From the NCBI RefSeq assembly GCF_018986915.1, contig NZ_CP076723.1, positions 558,001-622,000 of the forward strand: a stretch of 64,000 nt of DNA, in the 5' to 3' direction. The stretch's first letter is position 1. Each line of letters opens with the position of its first letter. This DNA comes from Geomonas oryzisoli (GTDB lineage Bacteria > Desulfobacterota > Desulfuromonadia > Geobacterales > Geobacteraceae). A program made the translations under genes and the position numbers. Shown here one piece after another: positions 57,697 to 64,000 of this stretch. Under the pieces are notes generated by a model. The model saw only the letters and a program-made list of their open reading frames with translations. It had not been told where the DNA came from and searched no databases.

Positions 57697-57785
57697 TTTT
57701 TCCGCGTTACCTGTTAGAATCAGAGCTGGCGCTTGATCATCCGGAGCGCCCTTATCTATCGCATAATGAAAGAGAGGGGAGAGCA

Positions 57786-58565
57786 ATGGCGGTCATCAAT
57801 ACGGCACTGCAAGACAACGTAGGGACCATCACCTTCAACGACCCCGAGCACCGCAACATGCTAAGCGGTGCGCTCATCGACGAGATGCTGCAGTCGATCG
57901 GCGCTCTGCAGAAGGGGAGGATGAGGGTGCTGGTGATCCGGGCACCCAAGGGGTCGAAAGTCTGGTCGGCCGGGCACGACGTGCACGAGCTGCCGCTGCC
58001 GGGGCGCGACCCGCTTTCGTATCACGATCCGCTGGTGACAGTGCTGCGCTCCATCCAGAGCCTTCCCATCCCGGTCATCGCCATGATCGAGGGGAGCGTC
58101 TGGGGGGGCGCCTGCGACCTTGCCCTTTCCTGCGACATCCTGATCGGCGCTCCCAGCGCCTCGTTCTGCATGACCCCGGCGAAGATCGGTGTCCCCTACA
58201 ACGTCTCGGGGATCCTGCACTTCATGAACATCATGGGGGTAAACTTCGCCAAGGAGATGTTCTTCACGGCGGAGCCGCTTTCCGCGGAGCAGGCGAGCAA
58301 GGCCGGTCTTTTGAACCACCTGGTCGAGGCGGATGAGCTCGAAGAGTTCACCTACAACATGGCGCACAAGATCACCAGGAACAGCCCGCTCTCCATCGGG
58401 GTGATCAAGGAGCAGATCCGGCTTCTGGCCAGCGCCCACCCCCTCTCCCCGCTCACCTTCGAGCGTGTGCAGGGTCTGCGGCGCACCGTCTACGACAGCA
58501 AGGATTACGCTGAAGGGATCAAGGCGTTTCTGGAGAAGCGGCCGCCGGTCTTTACCGGTGATTAG
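57786..58565 (+). CDS. scpB: Methylmalonyl-CoA decarboxylase (ScpB-like crotonase)
   Basis: 259-residue crotonase-fold enzyme that resembles E. coli ScpB closely along its length. Shared segments are GSKVWSAGHDVHELP, GRDPLSYHDPL, IEGSVWGGA (oxyanion hole), GVPYNVSGI, LLNHLVE and QGLRRTVYDSKDYAEG. ScpB decarboxylates (R)-methylmalonyl-CoA to propionyl-CoA. AGAGGGGAGA precedes the ATG. It is monocistronic with its own terminator, and no mutase or CoA transferase genes adjoin. Confidence 0.85.
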   Translation: MAVINTALQDNVGTITFNDPEHRNMLSGALIDEMLQSIGALQKGRMRVLVIRAPKGSKVWSAGHDVHELPLPGRDPLSYHDPLVTVLRSIQSLPIPVIAMIEGSVWGGACDLALSCDILIGAPSASFCMTPAKIGVPYNVSGILHFMNIMGVNFAKEMFFTAEPLSAEQASKAGLLNHLVEADELEEFTYNMAHKITRNSPLSIGVIKEQIRLLASAHPLSPLTFERVQGLRRTVYDSKDYAEGIKAFLEKRPPVFTGD

Positions 58566-58588
58566 TGGCACATCACTTCGCTCACCTC

Positions 58589-58610
58589 CCCCTCCCGCAA
58601 GGGGAGGGGG
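58589..58610. repeat. GC-rich hairpin, relative of the 3855-3960 repeat
   Basis: CCCCCTCCC-GCAA-GGGGAGGGGG, the same core as the second hairpin of the repeat at 3855-3960. It lies 25 bases after the scpB stop. Confidence 0.55.
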
Positions 58611-58640
58611 GACAAAGGCTCTCGGCATGAACAAAAAAAA

Positions 58641-58672
58641 AGCCCGACCGGTGACACCCGGTCGGGCTTTTC
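58641..58672 (+). terminator. Rho-independent terminator after scpB
   Basis: AGCCCGACCGG pairs with CCGGTCGGGCT across a short loop, with nine A before and TTTTC after. It could also work on the minus strand for the RCKP gene. Confidence 0.85.
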
Positions 58673-58686
58673 ATTTGATCCTGTAG

Positions 58687-58706
58687 GGGCGAATGATCAT
58701 TCGCCC
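58687..58706. repeat. Perfect 20-bp palindrome
   Basis: GGGCGAATGATCATTCGCCC is fully self-complementary, flanked by TAG and TTT. Similar GGGCGAATGATNATTCGCCC palindromes are common intergenic repeats in several bacterial groups. It lies just after the RCKP gene stop on the minus strand. Confidence 0.6.
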
Positions 58707-58727
58707 TTTTGCAACGCACGGCCTCCG

Positions 58728-58838
58728 TTATTCCTCAGCCTTCTCGAAGTTCCCCTTCTCCTGGCACTGCGGGCACTTCTGGGGCTTGCAACGACCTTCC
58801 TTGGTGTATCCGCAGCTCTTGCACTTCCACGTAGCCAT
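58728..58838 (-). CDS. RCKP-type rubredoxin-like mini-protein
   Basis: 36 residues, with GGAGG 5 bases before ATG 58838. It reads MATWKCKSCGYTKEGRCKPQ and on to KCPQCQEKGNFEKAEE. CKSCGY and CPQC form one rubredoxin-like metal knuckle pair, and RCKP lies between them, the mark of the RCKP-type family. It should bind Fe or Zn; redox partner unknown. It lies 9 bases upstream of nothing else on its strand and shortly after the M16 pair stop (58848), so it may be the last gene of the M16 operon. Confidence 0.75.
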   Translation of the reverse strand: MATWKCKSCGYTKEGRCKPQKCPQCQEKGNFEKAEE

Positions 58839-58847
58839 AACTTCCTC

Positions 58848-60356
58848 CTATTTGTTGTTGTTCAGCTTGATTTCCTGCACCTTTCCGAAGATGGAAAGCG
58901 GCTGGTCGAACTTCTTCTCATCCCCCACCACCACGAGTTTCATCGCGTCGGGACGGAGGTATTTCTTGGCCACCCGCAGCACGTCGGCACGGGTGACGCG
59001 GGCGATGTTGTCGCGGTAGTTTTCCAGGTATCCCTTGGGATAGCCGTAGAACTCCAGGCGGGCCTGCTGGGCCACCACCGCGCTGGGCCGCTCGAAGGCG
59101 AAGATGAAGGAGTTGATGATGGAGTCCTTGGCGAGCTGCAGCTCGGCCTCGGAAACCTCCGCCTGGGTCATGCCGGTGATGATCGATTCCAGGAGCTTGA
59201 TGGTGCGTGCGGTGGACTCCACCTTGGTCTCGGTCTCCGCGATGAAGGGCCCCTTGAAGCGGCGCCCCGGATCGAAGTAGGCGTCCACGTTGTAGGCGAG
59301 CCCCTGGTTGGAGCGGATCTCCTGGGTGAGCCGGGAGGTGAAGCCTCCGCCGAGTATGTAGTCCATCACCTTGATGGCGTAGAGGTCCGGGTTGTTCTTG
59401 TCGATGCCGAGGTGCCCCATGCGGATCACCGACTGGTTCACCTCTTTCTGCACGTGCAGCACCGCCGGGGCCATCTCCTCGCTCGGCTTCGGCACCACCG
59501 GGAAGGCGGCGCTCTGGTTGGGCCAGTCGCCGAAGAGCCGCTCCAGGCTCTTGAGCAGTTGGTCGCGGTCGAAATCTCCGGACACCGCCAGGATCATGTT
59601 GCCCGGGTAGAAGTAGCGCTTGTGGAAGGCGATCAGGTCGTCGCGGGTGATGGCGTTCACGGTGGCGACGGTCGGGATGCGCCCCAGCGGATGACCGGCG
59701 TAGATGGCGCGGGTGAGCTCACGCCCCGCCACCCCTTTCGGGTCGTCGTTCTGGCGCCTGATCCCTTCGATGGCGTGGCTTTTGGCCAGCTCGAAGCGGG
59801 CAGGATCGAAAGCGGGTTCCTTGACCACCTCGGCAAAAAGGTCGAGGGTGCGCCCCAGGTTTTTGGAGAGCGTCGAGAAGGCGACCGTGGCGTTGTCGGC
59901 GTTCATGCTCGACTCGATGGAGGAGGCCATGAACTCGAGTTCGCGGTCCAGTTTGTCGGGCGCGGTCTTCAGGGTGCCGCCGCTTCTCAGGGTGGCGCCG
60001 GTGAGGGAGGCGAGGCCGACCTTGTCATCCGGCTCGTAGAGGCTGCCGACGTTCAGGTAGCTGGTCAGGTTCACTATCGGCAGCTCGCGGTCCTGAAGCA
60101 GGTAGACCACCATGCCGTTTTTGAGCTGCACGCGCTCCGTCTTGGGGAACTGGAACTTGAGCGGCGGGAAGGTCATGGTGCGCGGGTTGGCCGGGGCGGC
60201 TGCCTGTACCCCCGAGACCGCGTCGAGCTTGGCTTCGGCTATGGCGCTGGATCTGAAAGCACCGGCTTCGGGAATGGCGAATGCGAGCAGGAACGCGAAG
60301 GCGGCCAGGCGGGCCAGGGTTTTCTTGCTGAACAAGCGATTGCTGATCGAATGCAT
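58848..60356 (-). CDS. M16-family peptidase, inactive-subunit type
   Basis: 502 residues with a signal peptide (to about 33). Two M16 domains are present (RVQLKNGMVVYLL at the N-lobe and the R-Y pair region SRLTQEIRSNQGLAYNVDAYF at the C-lobe). Where active members have HXXEH this protein reads GLASLTGATLRSGG, so the zinc site is missing. The gene before it encodes an active HLLEH member, ending 3 bases upstream. Paired inactive and active M16 subunits, as in mitochondrial processing peptidase, form one enzyme. Confidence 0.88.
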   Translation of the reverse strand: MHSISNRLFSKKTLARLAAFAFLLAFAIPEAGAFRSSAIAEAKLDAVSGVQAAAPANPRTMTFPPLKFQFPKTERVQLKNGMVVYLLQDRELPIVNLTSYLNVGSLYEPDDKVGLASLTGATLRSGGTLKTAPDKLDRELEFMASSIESSMNADNATVAFSTLSKNLGRTLDLFAEVVKEPAFDPARFELAKSHAIEGIRRQNDDPKGVAGRELTRAIYAGHPLGRIPTVATVNAITRDDLIAFHKRYFYPGNMILAVSGDFDRDQLLKSLERLFGDWPNQSAAFPVVPKPSEEMAPAVLHVQKEVNQSVIRMGHLGIDKNNPDLYAIKVMDYILGGGFTSRLTQEIRSNQGLAYNVDAYFDPGRRFKGPFIAETETKVESTARTIKLLESIITGMTQAEVSEAELQLAKDSIINSFIFAFERPSAVVAQQARLEFYGYPKGYLENYRDNIARVTRADVLRVAKKYLRPDAMKLVVVGDEKKFDQPLSIFGKVQEIKLNNNK

Positions 60357-60359
60357 TAG

Positions 60360-61850
60360 TTACTGTCCCCCTTCAGCCTTGGTAAGGTAGCCGACGTTGC
60401 GGTTTTGGCGCGTGAAGTACTGCTTCGCCACGCGCATCACGTCCTCGGGCGTGATCTTGGCCACCTTCTCGCGGTGTTCGATCAGGTAGCGCCAGGTGCC
60501 GGCAATGGCCTCGTACTCGGTGAGGTTACGGGCCAGTCCGCCGTTGGAGGCCATCTGGCGGGACTCCTCGAACTCGAGCTGGTTCAGGATCTGCTGCAGT
60601 TCCTCCTTGGTCATCGGCTCGGTCTTCAGGCGCTCCAGTTCCTGATAGATCGCCTCTTCCACTTCGGCCACGGTGTGCGGCGCGCGCGGCGTCGCGTTGA
60701 TGATGAAGAGGTTGGGGTAGCGGCTCCCTGGCGCCCCGAACGAAGAAACGGAGGTAACCAGTTTCTTCTCCAGCACGAGCTTTTTGTAGAGCCGGGAGGT
60801 GCGGCCGTTGGTGAGCAGCATGTCGATCACGTCGAAGACGTAGTCATCGGGCGCGGGGAGGGTCGGCTTGTGGTAGCCGATCATCAGTTCCGGCTCGGCG
60901 TCGCCGATCACTTCGGTCCGCTTCTCGCCGGCCTGCTCAGGTTCGGTGACCGCCACCGGCGGCACGGGAGTGCCCGGCTTGATGTCGCCGAAGTACCGCT
61001 CCACCAGGGCGATGGTCCGCTTGGGATCGATGTCACCGACGATGGCCACGATGGCGTTGTTGGGGGCGTAGTACTTGTGCAGGAAGTTCTCCGCCTTGGT
61101 CCGGGTCAGGTTCTCGATGTCGGACATCCAGCCGATGGTGGGCTGGCCGTTTGGGTGCGCGTTGAAGGCATCGGCCAGGAAGGTCTCCCAGAGTTTCCCT
61201 TCCGGCTCCGCGTCATAGGAGCGGCGCCGCTCCTCCATGACCACGTTCCGCTCCGTGTAGAACTCCCTGAGCACCGCGTTCTGCATCCGGTCCGACTCGA
61301 TGGACGCCCAGAGCTCCAGCTTGTTGGCGGGGATGTTGATCAGGTAGGTGGTGCCGTCCTTGCTGGTGAAGGCGTTGTAGCCGGAGCCGCCGTTTCGGGA
61401 GTAGATGTCGGCGAATTCCTCCTTGACCACGTACTTCTCGGCCTCCTTCTCCAGGGTGCCCAGTTCCGCGGTCAGTTTCTCGACCAGCTTCGGATCCGCC
61501 TGGTCGCGCTTGGCTTTCTCGGCCATCAGTTGCTGGGCCGTTGCCTCGATCTTGTCGAGGATCGGCTTCTCTGCCGCGTAGTTCCTGGTCCCCAGGGTCT
61601 TGGTCCCCTTGAAGAGCATGTGTTCCAGGAGATGGGCGAGACCGCGCTCGTCGCTGCGCTCGTCCACGCTTCCCACCTTGAAGCGGATCCAGGCCGCCAC
61701 CGTGGGGGAGTTGTGCCGCTCGACCATCAAAAGCTTCATCCCGTTTTTCAGGGTGTGCTCCTGCACCCGCTCGGCAAGCCCCTGCCCAAAGCAGGCGGCG
61801 GCGTTGACGAGGATGGCAAGGGCGACCACGCATCTTGCTACTGACTTCAT
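60360..61850 (-). CDS. M16-family zinc metallopeptidase, active subunit
   Basis: 496 residues with a signal peptide ending near ACFGQG. The zinc motif HLLEH is in RGLAHLLEHMLFKGT, with the third ligand Glu about 75-80 residues later (YSRNGGSGYNAFTSKDGTTY region). A charged insert of about 60 residues (LDKIEATAQQLMAEKAKRDQ onward) lies between them, giving a helical arm. The C-lobe has the SRLYKKLV motif. It probably degrades periplasmic peptides together with the following subunit. Confidence 0.9.
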   Translation of the reverse strand: MKSVARCVVALAILVNAAACFGQGLAERVQEHTLKNGMKLLMVERHNSPTVAAWIRFKVGSVDERSDERGLAHLLEHMLFKGTKTLGTRNYAAEKPILDKIEATAQQLMAEKAKRDQADPKLVEKLTAELGTLEKEAEKYVVKEEFADIYSRNGGSGYNAFTSKDGTTYLINIPANKLELWASIESDRMQNAVLREFYTERNVVMEERRRSYDAEPEGKLWETFLADAFNAHPNGQPTIGWMSDIENLTRTKAENFLHKYYAPNNAIVAIVGDIDPKRTIALVERYFGDIKPGTPVPPVAVTEPEQAGEKRTEVIGDAEPELMIGYHKPTLPAPDDYVFDVIDMLLTNGRTSRLYKKLVLEKKLVTSVSSFGAPGSRYPNLFIINATPRAPHTVAEVEEAIYQELERLKTEPMTKEELQQILNQLEFEESRQMASNGGLARNLTEYEAIAGTWRYLIEHREKVAKITPEDVMRVAKQYFTRQNRNVGYLTKAEGGQ

Positions 61851-61937
61851 GACTACCTCGACTTGGTGGTTTTAATGTGAAGCGAGAAAAAAGATAACAT
61901 TTGTCCTTTTGAAGCGCAAGGGGCTAAGAGACGAAGA

Positions 61938-61966
61938 AATCCCGCGGGAGGTGTTCCCGCGGGATT
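61938..61966 (-). terminator. Stem-loop downstream of lon, probable terminator
   Basis: AATCCCGCGGGA pairs with TCCCGCGGGATT across a 5-base loop, a perfect 12-bp stem. On the minus strand it is followed by TCTTCG with few T residues, so termination is likely but not classic. Confidence 0.5.
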
Positions 61967-62025
61967 GGGGGATGCGGCATCCGGAGGCAACTGGCGCGAT
62001 GCGCCTATTTCACTGCCTGGATGAG

Positions 62026-62055
62026 GGGGACTGGCTCCGCCAGGTGCCTGTCCCC
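62026..62055 (+). repeat. 30-nt palindromic repeat, identical to 29850-29879
   Basis: Same sequence and orientation as the copy at 29850-29879, about 32 kb away, in the 3' flank of lon. It ends 10 bases before the lon stop codon. Confidence 0.85.
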
Positions 62056-62064
62056 TTAGGCCGC

Positions 62065-64000
62065 CTACTTGAGGGCCTGGGCGAACACCTCGCGGATGTC
62101 TTCTACGAAGAAGAACTGCAGCTCCTCTTTCACGTTGTCGGGGATGTCCTCCAGGTCCTTCTTGTTCTTGGCAGGCGCCAGTACCTTTTTCACCCCCGCG
62201 CGCCGCGCCGCGAGCACCTTTTCCTTCAGCCCGCCGATCGCCAGCACCCGCCCGGTCAGGCTCATCTCGCCGGTCATGGCCACGTCGCGCTTGGCCGGAC
62301 GTCCGGAGAAGAGCGAAACGATGGTGGTGGCCATGGTGATCCCGGCGGAGGGGCCGTCCTTGGGGATGCTGCCGGCCGGGACGTGGATGTGCAGCGTGGT
62401 GTCGTCGAACGCCTTCTTCTCGATGCCGAGCTCGGTGCAGTTGGCCTTGACGAATGAGAGGGCGGCGCGGGCCGATTCTTTCATCACCTCGCCCAGCGAC
62501 CCGGTCAGGATCAGGTCTTCCTTCCCTTTCATCTTGGTGGCTTCCACGAAGATGATGTCGCCGCCGCTCTCGGTCCAGGCAAGGCCGGTGGCGACGCCGA
62601 TCCGGTCCTTTTCTGAGGCAACCTCGTCGAAGAACTTGGGCGGTCCCAGGAGCTCCGCCACCGTGGCCGGATCGACCAGCGTGCGCAGCGGTTTCTCCTG
62701 GGCCACTTCCTTCGCGATCTTGCGGCAGATGGAGGCGATGTTGCGCTGCAGGTTCCTCACTCCGGCCTCGCGGGTGTAATCGTGGGTGACCCGGTAGATC
62801 GCCTCGTCGGTGAATTCGGGCACCATGTCGGCCAACCCGTTCTCCTCGACCTCGCGGGCGATCAGGTACTTCTTGGCGATGTTCAGCTTTTCCTCGTCGG
62901 TATAGCCGGAGAGGGTGATCACCTCCATGCGGTCCTTCAAGGGGGCCGGGATCGGGTCGAGCTGGTTCGCCGTGGTGATGAACATCACGTTGGTCAGGTC
63001 GAAGGGGACGTCGAGGTAGTGGTCAGTGAAGGAGAAGTTCTGCTCCGGGTCCAGCACCTCCAAAAGGGCGCTGGCCGGGTCACCGCGGAAGTCGGCGCCG
63101 ATCTTGTCCACTTCGTCCAGCATGAAGACGGGATTGTTGGAGCCGGCGCGGTTGATCTCCTGGATGATGCGGCCGGGGAGGGCGCCGATGTAGGTGCGCC
63201 GGTGACCGCGGATCTCCGCCTCGTCCCTCATGCCGCCCAGCGAGATGCGGATGAACTTCCGCCCAAGCGTCCTGGCGATGGATTTGCCCAGGCTGGTCTT
63301 GCCGACCCCCGGAGGGCCGACGAAGCAGAGGATCGGTCCCTTCATCTTGTCTTTCAGGGCCCGCACCGCCAGGTACTCGAGGATCCTCTCCTTCACCTTC
63401 TTGAGGTCGTAATGGTCCTCGTTGAGGACCGCTTCGGCCTGGTTGATGTCCTTGTTGTCCGGGGTGCTGGTCTGCCACGGGATCGTGGTCAGGTAGTCGA
63501 GGTAGGTGCGGGAGACCGTGTACTCGGGGGAAGCGGGATTGATCCGCTCCAGTCGCCTCATCTCCTTCTCGGCGATCTTGCGGACGTCCTCCGGCATGTT
63601 GGCGCTTTCGATTTTGCTCCTGAGCTCGTTGGTCTCGCCCTGGCGCGAATCTTCTTCGCCCAACTCCTCCTGGATCTGTTTCATCTGCTCGCGCAGCAGG
63701 AATTCCTTCTGGCTCTTGCCGACCTTCTTGGTGACCTCGGCCTGCACCTCACCCTTTATCTGCAGCCGCTGCACCTCGTTGGTCAGGTGCATGTAGACCT
63801 TCTTCAGCCGTTCCAGCGGATCGATGGTCTCCAGGAGCTTTTGCAGTTCGTCGATGGGAAGGTTCAGGTAGAGCGCCACCAGGTCCGAGAGCCGCGCGGG
63901 GTTGTCGATGAAGTCGATCATCTTCATGACATCGTCGGGAAGGGGACGGCCGTACGAGAGAGCGATTTTGAGAAGGGCGTTGAGGCTGCCGACCAGGGCC
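62065..64000 (-). CDS. lon: ATP-dependent protease Lon (N-terminus beyond window)
   Basis: 645 residues of the 3' part; the frame is open to the right edge. The end of the N-terminal substrate domain and its coiled coil ([18 protein letters not shown]) is followed by AAA+ with Walker [10 protein letters not shown], Walker [10 protein letters not shown] and the sensor region [15 protein letters not shown]. The protease domain has catalytic Ser in [10 protein letters not shown] and Lys in [10 protein letters not shown]. The bases right of 63927 still read in frame ([15 protein letters not shown]), so the ATG at 63927 is internal. It degrades misfolded and regulatory proteins in the cytoplasm. 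Confidence 0.95.
   Translation of the reverse strand, partial: ALVGSLNALLKIALSYGRPLPDDVMKMIDFIDNPARLSDLVALYLNLPIDELQKLLETIDPLERLKKVYMHLTNEVQRLQIKGEVQAEVTKKVGKSQKEFLLREQMKQIQEELGEEDSRQGETNELRSKIESANMPEDVRKIAEKEMRRLERINPASPEYTVSRTYLDYLTTIPWQTSTPDNKDINQAEAVLNEDHYDLKKVKERILEYLAVRALKDKMKGPILCFVGPPGVGKTSLGKSIARTLGRKFIRISLGGMRDEAEIRGHRRTYIGALPGRIIQEINRAGSNNPVFMLDEVDKIGADFRGDPASALLEVLDPEQNFSFTDHYLDVPFDLTNVMFITTANQLDPIPAPLKDRMEVITLSGYTDEEKLNIAKKYLIAREVEENGLADMVPEFTDEAIYRVTHDYTREAGVRNLQRNIASICRKIAKEVAQEKPLRTLVDPATVAELLGPPKFFDEVASEKDRIGVATGLAWTESGGDIIFVEATKMKGKEDLILTGSLGEVMKESARAALSFVKANCTELGIEKKAFDDTTLHIHVPAGSIPKDGPSAGITMATTIVSLFSGRPAKRDVAMTGEMSLTGRVLAIGGLKEKVLAARRAGVKKVLAPAKNKKDLEDIPDNVKEELQFFFVEDIREVFAQALK

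Overview
The window looks like chromosomal DNA of a Geobacter-type (Desulfuromonadales/Geobacteraceae) bacterium. The evidence is high GC coding sequence, homologs of the Geobacter soluble NADPH:Fe(III) reductase SfrAB, three multiheme c-type cytochromes with 5, 7 and 12 CXXCH motifs, sensors with periplasmic c-heme motifs, sigma-54 circuitry, and many GGDEF, EAL, HD-GYP and methyl-accepting signalling proteins. Gene order is mostly compact operons. I see no phage, insertion sequence, CRISPR array, rRNA or tRNA gene.

Layout. 1-3.7 kb: an NlpC/P60 hydrolase, an HD-GYP response regulator and a MerA-like flavoprotein. 4.1-10 kb: glycyl-tRNA synthetase glyQS and pyruvate phosphate dikinase. 10-14.2 kb: a cold shock protein, a YaaR-like protein, and a periplasmic binding protein overlapping a GGDEF-EAL membrane protein. 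14.2-17.8 kb, minus strand: a thiamin operon (thiS, thiG, thiE), a radical SAM protein, an FAH-family hydrolase, and as last gene a 47-codon zinc-ribbon frame interrupted by one UGA that is followed by a bacterial-SECIS-like hairpin. 17.9-23 kb: a heme-sensor histidine kinase, an IclR regulator, coaE and a FapA-family protein. 23.4-28.3 kb: sfrB-sfrA and a small Cys-rich protein.

28.3-45 kb is the most unusual part. Two respiratory gene sets (minus strand 28295-34196, plus strand 40404-43828) share three gene families. These are short membrane proteins with a QxxP...MLKG motif, a receiver-like domain whose phosphoacceptor Asp is Gly, and a three-helix membrane protein. Set A adds a HybA/HybB-like quinone module, a 5-heme cytochrome and a diheme sensor without an output domain. 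Set B adds a 7-heme cytochrome with an EF-hand-like loop and a b-type cytochrome. Between them lie two sigma-54 activators and a hybrid histidine kinase. Sigma-54 promoters precede both sets and the 12-heme cytochrome gene. A dyad, TGTATA-N7-TATACA, occurs upstream of set A and of the 12-heme gene, so these genes look like one regulon.

45-64 kb: an AspT/YidE-type transporter, a chemoreceptor with a neighbouring LivK-like binding protein, a REC-DUF4388-J-TPR protein, mltG, a very large GH13-like protein, a ScpB-like decarboxylase, an RCKP mini-rubredoxin, an active/inactive M16 peptidase pair, and lon running off the right edge. A 30-nt imperfect palindrome occurs in three identical copies and one diverged copy.
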